A stretch of 64,000 nucleotides of DNA, taken from the NCBI RefSeq assembly GCF_014204975.1, contig NZ_JACHMM010000001.1, positions 1,240,001 to 1,304,000 on the forward strand, written 5' to 3'. A program made the translations under genes and the position numbers. This document shows, one piece after another, positions 7,607-16,540 of this stretch. Source of the DNA: Jiangella mangrovi. GTDB lineage: Bacteria; Actinomycetota; Actinomycetes; Jiangellales; Jiangellaceae. The notes beneath the pieces are model-generated. The model ran no database searches and was not told the DNA's origin. It saw only the letters and a list, made by a program, of their open reading frames with translations. Position 1 is the stretch's first letter. Every line of letters starts with the position of its first letter.

Positions 7607-8389
7607 TCAGTCGAGCGCGGCGAGCTCGCGGAGCAGGGCCTGGACCCCGGGCGGACCGGGGACGACGACGTCGGCCGCGGCCCGCAGGTCGGCCGATGCC
7701 TCCTCGGCGTCGGAGCAGACGACCAGCCCGGCCTCGATGGCGCGCGACGACACCAGGTCGCGCACCGCCGCCACCGCGGGCAGGTCGCCCAGGTCGTCGC
7801 CGCCGTAGAGGACGGCCGCGGCGCCGGTCTCGGCGACCAGGGACCGGATGGCGACGCCCTTGTCGACCCCCACGGGCCGCAGCTCGAGCACGAACCGGCC
7901 GGGCGTGACCTGCAGGCCGGCCTCGGCGGCGACGGCGTCGGCGTGGGGGCGCAGCTCGGCCAGGGCGGCGGCGGGGTCGGCGGCGGACCGGGTGTGCAGC
8001 GCCACCGAGTGGTGCTTGTCCTCGACGGTGACCCCGGGTCGGGCTGCGGCCAGCTCCGTCGCCCGGCGGCGGGCGACGTCGACGCCGTCGTCGCTGTCGG
8101 GAGTACTCAGCGTGCCGCCGGACCAGCGCTGCAGCCCGTAGTGACCGAGCACGACCAGGCCGGGCACGTCCGCCAGCCCACCGAGGCGGACGGCGTCGGC
8201 GGCGGGCCGGCCGGTAACGACGGCGACCCGGGCCACCCGCGCGGCCACCGCCGTCAGGACCTCGGCGGTGCCGGGCAGCGCGACGGCGCTGGCGGGGTCG
8301 GGCACGATCGGCGACAGCACGCCGTCGAAGTCGAGAGCCACGAGGGTGCGGTCCAGCAGGCCGGACAGGGGTCGCAGCTCGGGCGTCAC
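7607..8389 (-). CDS. otsB: Trehalose-6-phosphate phosphatase
   Basis: 260 aa, HAD-superfamily hydrolase that removes phosphate from trehalose-6-phosphate. The nucleophile motif ALDFDGVLSPI has Asp20 and Asp22. Motif II lies in AVVTGRPAAD, and a late acidic Mg-binding motif, GGDDLGDLPA, lies at about residue 196. The start overlaps the end of the LytR_C gene by 4 nt (ATGA). The synthase otsA lies about 1 kb away on the opposite strand, so the two trehalose genes are not one operon here. Confidence 0.9.
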   Translation of the reverse strand: MTPELRPLSGLLDRTLVALDFDGVLSPIVPDPASAVALPGTAEVLTAVAARVARVAVVTGRPAADAVRLGGLADVPGLVVLGHYGLQRWSGGTLSTPDSDDGVDVARRRATELAAARPGVTVEDKHHSVALHTRSAADPAAALAELRPHADAVAAEAGLQVTPGRFVLELRPVGVDKGVAIRSLVAETGAAAVLYGGDDLGDLPAVAAVRDLVSSRAIEAGLVVCSDAEEASADLRAAADVVVPGPPGVQALLRELAALD

Positions 8390-8940
8390 TCCGACTCGAC
8401 CTCGTCGAGGTAGTCCTCGGCCAGCACGACGACCAGGCGGGTGTCGTTGAACGGCTCGACGGTGGGGCGCTGGCGGCCGATCTCGGGGAACTGCGCCATG
8501 AGCGCCTCGGCGGCCTCTTCCATGCCCTCGGGCACGTAGACCGTGGTCTCGGGGACGGTGCCGGTGAACTCGCTCATGGCGGCGACCTCCCAGCCGCCGT
8601 CCTCGAACCGCTCGCTGGCCTGCTCCTCGATGCCGGGCTCGCCGGTCTGGTTCAGCACACCCAGCGGCTCGACGACGTCGGGGTCGGCGGTGACGGGCTC
8701 GCTCGGCTCGGTGGGCGCGTCCGTCGGCGCGTCGGTCGGCGGAGGCTCCGTCGCGGGCGGCTCGGTGGCGGGAGGCTCGGTCGCCGGGGGCTCCGCGCCG
8801 GCGGCGTCACCCGCCGCGACGTCGTCCGGGCTGCTGTCCTCGACGTCGTCGCCGAAGTACCAGAGCAGTGCGAGGACGACCGCGACGGTTCCGACGAGGG
8901 CGACGAGGGACGGCCAGAGCCGCTGGAGCCGGTCACTCAT
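8386..8940 (-). CDS. Membrane protein with C-terminal LytR_C domain
   Basis: 184 aa from the ATG at 8940; a GTG at 8967 would add nine residues. Order: short N-terminus, one transmembrane helix (about residues 11-31), a Pro/Thr/Glu-rich linker with three ATEPP-type repeats (about 50-75), then a LytR_C-like domain starting at VLNQTGEPGIEEQASERF. LytR_C domains are found at the ends of LytR-CpsA-Psr wall-polymer ligases and in stand-alone anchored proteins such as this one, probably binding cell-wall material. The gene overlaps otsB by 4 nt and is translationally coupled, though no functional link to trehalose is evident. Confidence 0.75.
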   Translation of the reverse strand: MSDRLQRLWPSLVALVGTVAVVLALLWYFGDDVEDSSPDDVAAGDAAGAEPPATEPPATEPPATEPPPTDAPTDAPTEPSEPVTADPDVVEPLGVLNQTGEPGIEEQASERFEDGGWEVAAMSEFTGTVPETTVYVPEGMEEAAEALMAQFPEIGRQRPTVEPFNDTRLVVVLAEDYLDEVESE

Positions 8941-9049
8941 CGTCACAGGACCAGGAGAGTACGCCACCGGCCTGTGTCCATGCGAGGCACTCGGCCCTGG
9001 CGCCGATGATCAAGATCGGCGACACTGTCGTATGGACTGGCGCGGCCGC

Positions 9050-9304
9050 TCATGCCTCCGCGGCGAGCGAGCGCCCGGAACCGGTGCGCGTACGGCGCGA
9101 GCGCTGCCGTCGCAGCCGCCGCACCAGCAGTGGGTCGTGCGCCAACGCCTCGGGCCGATCGATGAGGGCGTTGAGCACCTGGTAGTACCGCGTGGCCGAC
9201 ATGCCGAACTCTCGGCGCACTGCTTGTTCCTTGGCTCCTGGGTACTTCCACCAGCGGTGCTCGAAGTCGAGGATCGCGCGCTCGTGGGAGTCCATGTCAG
9301 CCAT
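9050..9304 (-). CDS. DUF3263 family small DNA-binding-like protein
   Basis: 84 aa. It contains ERAILDFEHRWWKYPGAKEQ and FGMSATRYYQVLNALID, highly typical of DUF3263, an actinobacterial family with a helix-turn-helix look and no established function. A basic tail (RRLRRQRSRRTRTG) follows. ATG 9304 was taken as start; ATG 9295 is also possible. The longer frame to 9325 would run into otsA sequence. It lies between otsB and otsA and is divergent from otsA, a neighbourhood seen in other actinomycetes. A role in trehalose control is only a guess. Confidence 0.82.
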   Translation of the reverse strand: MADMDSHERAILDFEHRWWKYPGAKEQAVRREFGMSATRYYQVLNALIDRPEALAHDPLLVRRLRRQRSRRTRTGSGRSLAAEA

Positions 9305-9372
9305 CGTAGGCAAGGGCTGTGACAACCATGCAACACAACTCGGTTACCGTTGTCGGCACGAGGAGGCCCCAT

Positions 9373-10773
<1,401 letters not shown>

Positions 10774-10789
10774 CCGCGGCCCGACGGCG

Positions 10790-11056
10790 TCAGCGGCGGT
10801 CGTCGCGCTCCGGCTCGGCGTCGGTGTAGGCGAGCCAGGCCTGCGTGTCGGCGGAGTCCGCGGGCTCCGGCGCGGTGGCCGGCTCGGACAGCGCGGCCAG
10901 CCGCCGCTCCGCCGCCTCGACGTTGCGCAGCTCCATCTGGGCGAGGGCCATGAGGTCGCGCAGGCCCTCGGCGCCGAAGCGATCGCGCACGTTCATGACG
11001 GCGGAGGTCACCATGGGGTCGACTTCGGGGGTCTGAGGCTGCAGTCGTGGGTCCAT
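10790..11056 (-). CDS. Small acidic protein of unknown function
   Basis: 88 aa from the ATG at 11056, which has AGGAG 8 nt upstream; the long upstream extension of this frame is Arg-rich shadow sequence. The protein is helical and charged (RDRFGAEGLRDLMALAQMEL), followed by an Ala/Pro/Glu/Asp-rich tail ending EPERDDRR. It has no signal peptide or membrane helix, and no family is recognised. It converges with otsA, 16 nt apart, and is divergent from the Pro/Glu-rich protein gene. Confidence 0.65.
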   Translation of the reverse strand: MDPRLQPQTPEVDPMVTSAVMNVRDRFGAEGLRDLMALAQMELRNVEAAERRLAALSEPATAPEPADSADTQAWLAYTDAEPERDDRR

Positions 11057-11265
11057 GCGATCACTCCTGGGAGGAATTACTGAGAGTCGGGACGTACCGT
11101 AACCCGCGTCACTGCTCCGCCGGGCGCCGACCCGGGCTCCGGGCGTCACCGGCGGGCCGCCGTGACAGGATCGCGACACATCGACGATGATGTGGCTGCA
11201 CAGGCCTGAGGGACACGGGGGTGACTCCGGCCTGCCCGCGAGATTTCCCAACGTAACGGTGGTCG

Positions 11266-11991
11266 ATGCTCCCTCGACGGTTCGCCCTCGTCCGCCACGT
11301 CGACTACACCGGAGTCTCCGGGGTCGGGGTGGTGGCCTACGGCGTCGTCTTCGCCGACGGGCACGTGGCACTGCGCTGGGCCTCGACGCACCCGGCCACC
11401 AGCCTGTGGAGCTCGATCGACGACCTCGTGGCGGTGCACGGCCACGGCGAGGCCACCAGCATCGAGTGGCTCGACCCTGCCACCGACCCGTTCGCCCAGC
11501 CCGCCGCCTCGCGCGGCGCCGGCCGGCGGGCGCGGCGGGTGACCCCCGACCCCGAGGTCCCGGAGCCCATCGTCGAACCCGACGTCACCCGGCCGACCCG
11601 GCCCATCACCCTCGAGCCGGAACCGGAACCGGAACCGGTGCCGGCGGAGCCCGAGGCCGCGGCCCGCCCGGAGCCGGCGGCCAGCCCGGAGCCCGCGGCC
11701 CGCCCCGAACCGGGCCGGCCCGACCCCGTCACGCCGGAGATGCTGGGCCGTCTCCCCCACCCGGAACCGCTCAAGCCCCGGTCGCAGGCGGAGCCCGCGG
11801 CGCCGGCTCCGGCCCCCGCCACCACGGAGACGCCGCCGCCACCGCCGCCCGTCGAGGCTCGCGCGGCCGACCACGCCGCCCGGTCCGCGCACCCGCGGCT
11901 GCCGGCCCAGCGGGGAGCGGGACGGCACCGCCGCAGCGGTGCCGAGTCGCCGTCGCGGACGACGTACCAGGTCGAGAGTGACGGCACATGA
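11266..11991 (+). CDS. Pro/Glu-rich protein of unknown function
   Basis: 241 aa. Residues 1-75 form a compact, strand-rich region (FALVRHVDYTGVSGVGVVAYG, FADGHVALRWAS) with no family I recognise. The rest is low complexity, with Glu-Pro repeats (EPEPEPEPVPAEPE) and Ala/Pro runs, probably disordered. Its stop overlaps the start of the first DUF202 gene by 4 nt (ATGA), so it heads a three-gene transcription unit. The 209 nt before it should hold the promoter shared with the divergent small acidic protein gene. Confidence 0.7.
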   Translation: MLPRRFALVRHVDYTGVSGVGVVAYGVVFADGHVALRWASTHPATSLWSSIDDLVAVHGHGEATSIEWLDPATDPFAQPAASRGAGRRARRVTPDPEVPEPIVEPDVTRPTRPITLEPEPEPEPVPAEPEAAARPEPAASPEPAARPEPGRPDPVTPEMLGRLPHPEPLKPRSQAEPAAPAPAPATTETPPPPPPVEARAADHAARSAHPRLPAQRGAGRHRRSGAESPSRTTYQVESDGT

Positions 11992-12353
11992 CCGACGACC
12001 GGCGCTGGCCGCGCAGTGTCTACGAGTCCGGCAGCGAGCCCGACCCGCGCTTCACCTTCGCCAACGAGCGGACCTTCCTGGCCTGGATCCGGACGGCGCT
12101 CGCGCTGCTGGCGGCCGGCATCGCGCTCGAGGCGCTCGAGATCCCGGAGCACACGGCGCTGCGGCTGGTGCTGGTGGTGGCGCTGGCGCTGCTCGGCGCC
12201 ACCTGCAGCGTCATGGCGTTCGTCCGCTGGGCCCGGGCCGAGAAGGCGCTGCGCGAGTCGCGGCCGCTGCCGTCGCCCGCGCTGGCGCCGGTGCTGGCGT
12301 TCGGGCTGGCGGTGGCGGCCATCGTCATCGTCGTCGTGCTCGTCGCGCCGTGA
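11988..12353 (+). CDS. DUF202 (YidH-type) membrane protein, first copy
   Basis: 121 aa. The sequence FTFANERTFLAWIRTALALLAAG is the hallmark of DUF202/YidH proteins. Three membrane helices are expected, at about residues 34-50, 57-77 and 98-119. Function is unknown in the family. The start overlaps the upstream stop by 4 nt and the second DUF202 gene begins 4 nt after the stop, so the pair is co-translated and may form a heteromer. Confidence 0.88.
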   Translation: MTDDRRWPRSVYESGSEPDPRFTFANERTFLAWIRTALALLAAGIALEALEIPEHTALRLVLVVALALLGATCSVMAFVRWARAEKALRESRPLPSPALAPVLAFGLAVAAIVIVVVLVAP

Positions 12354-12357
12354 CGTC

Positions 12358-12687
12358 ATGACCGAGGAGACGTACGACCGCGGCGCCCAGAACGAGCGGA
12401 CGGCGCTCGCCTGGATCCGCACGTCGCTCGCCCTGCTGGTGGGCGTGGTCCTGGCCAGCCGGCTGGCAGCGGAGCCGCTGGGCCCGGCCGCGGTGGTGTT
12501 CGGGCTGGTGGTCGCGCCGGTCGCGCTACTGGTCCTGGTGCTGGCCCGGCGCCGCTACCGCCGCTCGCACGAGGCCCTGCACGCCGACCGCGCCCTGCCC
12601 GACGGCAAGCTGCCCGGCCTGGTCGCGCTGGTCACGCTGCTGCTCGGAGTGCTCGAGATCGCCTACGCGATCGCCGCGCGCACGTAA
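12358..12687 (+). CDS. DUF202 membrane protein, second copy
   Basis: 109 aa. The motif QNERTALAWIRTSLALLVGV shows the DUF202 family, and three hydrophobic helices follow (about residues 20-38, 45-63, 86-106). It is shorter than the first copy and only moderately similar, so this is an old duplication or paired family members. Its last 25 nt overlap the 3' end of murQ on the other strand. Confidence 0.85.
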   Translation: MTEETYDRGAQNERTALAWIRTSLALLVGVVLASRLAAEPLGPAAVVFGLVVAPVALLVLVLARRRYRRSHEALHADRALPDGKLPGLVALVTLLLGVLEIAYAIAART

Positions 12688-13562
12688 CCGCCGGCCGCGG
12701 CGAGCCGGCGGCGTGCCTCGTCGGCGCCCACCCCGGCCAGCAGCATGACCGTCGCCGTCTTGGTCTCGTCGCCGCCGGCCGCCAACGCGGCAGCGACCGC
12801 CTCGTCGGACTCGCCGGTGGCCTCCTGGACGATCCGCTGCGCCCGGCGGCGCAGCTTGTCGTTGGTGGCGCGCACGTCGATCATGAGGTCACCGTGGGTG
12901 TGCCCGAGCTGCACCATGACCAGCGTCGAGATGGTGTTGAGCACCAGCTTCGCCGCCGTGCCGGCCTTGAGCCGGGTGGAGCCGGCCACCACCTCGGGGC
13001 CGGTGAGGGCCTCGACGGCGACGTCGCAGGCGGCGGCGATGGGCGAGCCGGCGTTGTTGACGACGGCGACGGTGTACGCGCCGGCCGCGCGGGCGGCGGC
13101 CAGGGCGCCCAGCACGTACGGCGTGCGGCCCGACGCGCTCACCGCCACGACGACGTCATCGGGCCCGGGCCCCAGCGCCGACAGGTCGGAGCGGCCGCCG
13201 TCGTGGTCGTCCTCGTCGTGCTCGGCGGCCGAGCGGACCGCGTCGAAACCCCCGGCCATGACGGCGACCACCTGCCGCTCGTCGACACCGAAGGTGGGCC
13301 GGCACTCGGCGACGTCGAGGACGGCGAGCCGGCCCGGCGTGCCGGCGCCCACCTCGATGAGCCGGCCGCCGCGGCGCAACCGGACCACCGTCGCGTCGAC
13401 CGCCTCGACCAGCCGGTCGCGGGTCGCGGCGACGGCGTCGACCGCCACCCGGTCCTGCTCGGCCATCAGGTCGACCTGCTCGCGGGTGGACCGGAGATCC
13501 AGGTCGGCGGCTGCGGCGAGCCGTCCCTCCGTCGCCAGCCGGTCGAGCTCGGAGTTCCTCAC
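12663..13562 (-). CDS. murQ: N-acetylmuramic acid 6-phosphate etherase
   Basis: 299 aa from a GTG at 13562 whose bases overlap the GntR stop (GTGA). MurQ cleaves the lactyl ether of MurNAc-6-phosphate to give GlcNAc-6-phosphate and D-lactate, a key step in peptidoglycan recycling. Seen: ELDRLATEGRLAAAADLDL (family N-terminal helix), a SIS sugar-isomerase domain with VGAGTPGRLAVLD, AVSASGRTPYVLGAL, the signature GPEVVAGSTRLKAGTAAKLV, and TNDKLRRRAQRIVQEATG. The C-terminal end carries the UBA-like helices typical of the family. No MurNAc kinase, PTS or NagZ gene is in the window, so the source of its substrate is unresolved. Confidence 0.92.
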   Translation of the reverse strand: MRNSELDRLATEGRLAAAADLDLRSTREQVDLMAEQDRVAVDAVAATRDRLVEAVDATVVRLRRGGRLIEVGAGTPGRLAVLDVAECRPTFGVDERQVVAVMAGGFDAVRSAAEHDEDDHDGGRSDLSALGPGPDDVVVAVSASGRTPYVLGALAAARAAGAYTVAVVNNAGSPIAAACDVAVEALTGPEVVAGSTRLKAGTAAKLVLNTISTLVMVQLGHTHGDLMIDVRATNDKLRRRAQRIVQEATGESDEAVAAALAAGGDETKTATVMLLAGVGADEARRRLAAAGGYVRAAIA

Positions 13563-14281
13563 TCGGCCGCCCTGGCCGGCCGGCGGGCCGGCTGCAACTC
13601 GACGCGGAACTGGTAGCGGTCGCCGCGGTAGACCGAGCGGACGAACTCGACCACCCGGCCCTCGGCGTCGCGCGAGATGCGCTCGAACAGGAACGCCGGC
13701 GAGTGCAGCGGCACCCCGAGCAGCTCGGACTCCGTCTCGTCGGTGACCGTCGCCTCGATGGTCTGCACGCCGCCGGACAGCTCCAGCCCGTACACGTCGT
13801 GCAGCAGCTCGTAGAACGAGCCGTCGGCGAGCATGCCGCCGTCGAGCCCGGGCGCGATGCTGCGCGGGACGTGCAGCGTCTCGACCGCCATGGGCGCGTC
13901 GTCGGCCAGCCGCAGCCGGGTCACGCGCACCACGCTCTCGCCCGGTGAGATCTCCAGCCGGCGGCCCAGCGGCGCGCCCGCCAGCACGTCGTCGACGGCC
14001 AGCGTGCGGCTGGACGGGACGGCGCCGCGCTGGCGCATGTCCTCGGAGAACGACGTCACCGCCAGCCCCTGGGCGATCTTCGGACCGGCGACGAACGTGC
14101 CGGCTCCCTGCCGGCGGACCAGCCGCCCCTCGCGCACCAGCTCTTCGACGGCCCGGCGCAGCGTCATGCGCGAGACCCCGAACCTTGGCGCCAAGGTACG
14201 CTCGGCCGGCAACGCGTCGCCGACGCCGAGCTCTGCCACCAGGTCGAGGATCTCGTCCCGGATCGAGTGATATTTCGCCAC
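13559..14281 (-). CDS. GntR/HutC-family regulator (DasR-like)
   Basis: 240 aa from a GTG at 14281 with a G-rich ribosome-binding site 7 nt upstream; the frame to 14335 would cover the operator region. The N-terminal winged helix reads LGVGDALPAERTLAPRFGVS and RMTLRRAVEELVREGRLVRR. A UTRA effector domain (about residues 85-235) follows, as in DasR, NagR and other amino-sugar-phosphate sensors. It is co-transcribed with murQ and divergent from a GHL10 glycosidase gene. A DasR-like palindrome lies between them. Likely ligands are GlcNAc-6-P, GlcN-6-P or MurNAc-6-P (inference). Confidence 0.85.
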   Translation of the reverse strand: MAKYHSIRDEILDLVAELGVGDALPAERTLAPRFGVSRMTLRRAVEELVREGRLVRRQGAGTFVAGPKIAQGLAVTSFSEDMRQRGAVPSSRTLAVDDVLAGAPLGRRLEISPGESVVRVTRLRLADDAPMAVETLHVPRSIAPGLDGGMLADGSFYELLHDVYGLELSGGVQTIEATVTDETESELLGVPLHSPAFLFERISRDAEGRVVEFVRSVYRGDRYQFRVELQPARRPARAAE

Positions 14282-14311
14282 GCCCGCACCCCCCTGTAGA
14301 CGTATCGGGCA

Positions 14312-14326
14312 AAGTCTTCCAGACTT
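14312..14326. promoter_or_regulatory. Inverted repeat in the GntR/GHL10 divergent promoter region
   Basis: AAGTCT-TCC-AGACTT: perfect 6-bp arms around 3 nt, 30 nt upstream of the GntR start and 38 nt before the glycosidase start. It is a candidate second operator for the GntR regulator, possibly for autoregulation. Confidence 0.45.
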
Positions 14327-14335
14327 AGGGCCCAT

Positions 14336-14351
14336 ATTGGTCTAGTCCATC
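14336..14351. promoter_or_regulatory. DasR-like operator (dre-type site)
   Basis: ATTGGTCTAGTCCATC matches the Streptomyces DasR-responsive consensus ACTGGTCTAGACCACT at 12 of 16 positions, including the core GGTCTAG and CCA. It lies directly before the Shine-Dalgarno (GAGGAGGA, 14352-14359) of the GHL10 gene, where bound regulator would block transcription. The adjacent HutC-family regulator is the likely binder. Confidence 0.65.
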
Positions 14352-14364
14352 GAGGAGGACCAGC

Positions 14365-15942
14365 GTGAGCCGACGTCGCCTCACACTTCCCGCCATCGTG
14401 GCACTCGTCCTGGCCGTCGCCGGCGCTCCCTCGACCACCGCCGCCCCGGCGGCTCAGGACGCGCCCCCGGAGCAGTGGCGCGGCTACTGGGCCGACGCCT
14501 TCAACGAGGGCATCTACACGCCCGCGCAGGTCGAGGAGCTCGTCGGCGACGCGCTCGAGGTCAACGCGAACGCGCTGATCGTGCAGGTCGCCCGCCGCTA
14601 CGACTGCTTCTGCAACCGCGCCGACTACCCACGCACCGACGCCGCCATCGCGCCGGCGCCGTACGACCCGCTGGACGAGGTCATCGAGCAGGCGCACGCC
14701 GCCGGGCTCGAGGTGCACGCGTGGGTCAACTTCGGCACGCTGTGGAACTCGGCGACGGCGCCGCGCTCGCCCGACCACGTCTTCAACACCCACGGCCCGA
14801 GCGCCGCCGGGGCCGACCGCTGGCTCAACCGGCGCGCCGACGGCACGGAACTGGTCGGCAACAACAGCTTCCTCGACCCCGCCAACCCGGCCGCCCGCGA
14901 CTACGTCGTCGGCGCCATCCAGAGCATCGTCCGCGAGTACGACGTCGACGGCATCAACCTCGACTACATCCGCTACCCGGACCACAGCTCCACCACCACG
15001 CACAGCGACTGGGGCTACAGCGAGACGTCGATCGCGCGGTTCCAGGCCGCCACGGGCCGCACCGACGTGCCGGCGCCGTCGGACGCCCAGTTCACCGAGT
15101 GGCGGCGCGAGCAGATCACCAGCATCGTCCGCCGCATCTATCTCGGCATCTTCGAGATCGACCCGACGGTGCGGCTGAGCAACGACGGCATCACCTACGG
15201 CTTCGGCCCGCAGAGCGTTGGCGGCTGGGAGCAGACTCGCACGTACGCCGAGGTCCTGCAGGACTGGAAGGGCTGGCTCGACGAGGGGATCATCGACACC
15301 GTCGTCGCCATGAACTACAAGCGCGAGTGGATGCCCGACCAGGCGCAGATGTTCGCCGAGTGGAACGAAGTCCTGGCCGACTGGCAGGGCGACCGGCAGA
15401 CGGTGTCCGGGCCGGCGCTGTACCTCAACGAGATCGACGACAGCGTCCAGCAGGTCCACGACCTGCTGACCCCCACGGCCGCCGGCAACACCGTCGCCGG
15501 CTGGAGCGGCTACTCCTACGCGAACCCGTCGCTGACGGCGGCCGCCGGGTCCCCGGCGGTGAAGGACGCTGAGCGGGCCGAGTTGGCCGCCGCGCTCACC
15601 ACCGGCCCGGACGCCCCGTTCGCCGAGGACGCCGCCGTCCCGTCCATGCCGTGGAAGGAGGACCCGACCACGGGGAACGTGGCCGGCACGCTGCGGCTGC
15701 GCAGCGGCGCCGCGCTCGACGGCGTCAGCGTCACCCTGAAGCCGGTGGTCGGCGACGGCGAGACGCGGACGCAGGTCAGCGACGGCTCCGGCTGGTTCGG
15801 CTTCGTCGACGTGCCGCCCGGCGTCTACCTCGCCGTCTACGACCTGCCCGACCGCGTGGTCGGCGCGCCGATCAGCGTGGTCCGGGTCCGCGCCGGCGAG
15901 CTGGCCGGCACGCGCACGCCGCCGTTCATCGGTCTCCCCTAG
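14365..15942 (+). CDS. Secreted GHL10-family glycoside hydrolase
   Basis: 525 aa with a GTG start 5 nt after GAGGAGGA. Signal peptide at residues 1-30 (RRRLTLPAIVALVLAVAG). The catalytic domain at about 35-400 is a GHL10 (glycosyl hydrolase-like 10, formerly DUF187) TIM barrel: EQWRGYWADAFNEG, HAWVNFGTLWNS, DGINLDYIRYPD (conserved acidic barrel residues) and TVVAMNYKREW. A carboxypeptidase-regulatory-like beta domain (about 435-520) ends the protein. A characterised GHL10 member, E. coli DigH, cleaves peptidoglycan glycan strands. Divergence from a murQ operon across a DasR-like operator supports a wall-glycan substrate here. Confidence 0.85.
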   Translation: MSRRRLTLPAIVALVLAVAGAPSTTAAPAAQDAPPEQWRGYWADAFNEGIYTPAQVEELVGDALEVNANALIVQVARRYDCFCNRADYPRTDAAIAPAPYDPLDEVIEQAHAAGLEVHAWVNFGTLWNSATAPRSPDHVFNTHGPSAAGADRWLNRRADGTELVGNNSFLDPANPAARDYVVGAIQSIVREYDVDGINLDYIRYPDHSSTTTHSDWGYSETSIARFQAATGRTDVPAPSDAQFTEWRREQITSIVRRIYLGIFEIDPTVRLSNDGITYGFGPQSVGGWEQTRTYAEVLQDWKGWLDEGIIDTVVAMNYKREWMPDQAQMFAEWNEVLADWQGDRQTVSGPALYLNEIDDSVQQVHDLLTPTAAGNTVAGWSGYSYANPSLTAAAGSPAVKDAERAELAAALTTGPDAPFAEDAAVPSMPWKEDPTTGNVAGTLRLRSGAALDGVSVTLKPVVGDGETRTQVSDGSGWFGFVDVPPGVYLAVYDLPDRVVGAPISVVRVRAGELAGTRTPPFIGLP

Positions 15943-15945
15943 CCT
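15940..15945 (+). promoter_or_regulatory. Predicted -10 for a leaderless methyltransferase mRNA
   Basis: TAGCCT overlaps the GHL10 stop codon and ends 6 nt before the methyltransferase ATG at 15952. This spacing is typical of leaderless actinobacterial genes. No clear -35 was found. Confidence 0.4.
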
Positions 15946-15951
15946 GGGCCG

Positions 15952-16512
15952 ATGACGGGATTCGGCGCCGTCGGGGCGCGGCTCTACGCCTGGTTCAACC
16001 GCCATCCGGAGGCGAACCGGGCGGTGGTCGACGTCGCGGCGCTGCGCCCCGGCGACCACGTCCTCGAGGTCGGCTGCGGCCCGGGCGTCGGGCTCGAGCT
16101 GGCGGCCCGGGTCGTCGGCGCCGAGCGCGCTGCCGCCGTCGACCCGTCCGAGACGTTCGTCGCCATGGCCCGCAAGCGGGTTCCGGGCGCCGACGTCCGC
16201 GTGGCCGGCGCCGAGGACGTGCCGTTCGACCACGCCACGTTCACGGCGATCTACACGCTCGCCTCGATGCACCACTGGTCCGACCGCGACGCCGGCCTGG
16301 CCCGGCTGATCGCCGTGCTGGCGCCGGGCGGGCGGCTGGTGCTGGGCGAGCGGCTGCTCGACAAGCCCGGTCACGGCATCACGCCGGTGCAGATCGACGA
16401 GGTGACCGCCCGGCTGGCGGCCCTCGGGCAGACCGGTGTGCGGACCGTCGAGCGGCGGGTCGGGCGCAGGACGCTCGCCGTCATCGTCTCGGAGCGGCCC
16501 TTTCAGGCTTGA
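15952..16512 (+). CDS. Class I SAM-dependent methyltransferase
   Basis: 186 aa. The SAM-binding glycine-rich motif I is VLEVGCGPGVGLEL at about residue 38, an acidic loop sits near AAVDPSETFV, and motif IV-like sequence ATFTAIYTLASMHHW lies at about 96-110. It resembles Methyltransf_11 small-molecule enzymes. No substrate can be assigned. It begins 9 nt after the GHL10 stop and is followed 28 nt later by the GH116 gene. Confidence 0.8.
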   Translation: MTGFGAVGARLYAWFNRHPEANRAVVDVAALRPGDHVLEVGCGPGVGLELAARVVGAERAAAVDPSETFVAMARKRVPGADVRVAGAEDVPFDHATFTAIYTLASMHHWSDRDAGLARLIAVLAPGGRLVLGERLLDKPGHGITPVQIDEVTARLAALGQTGVRTVERRVGRRTLAVIVSERPFQA

Positions 16513-16540
16513 CATGGAACGGCGTTGCACGTGAGGTCGG

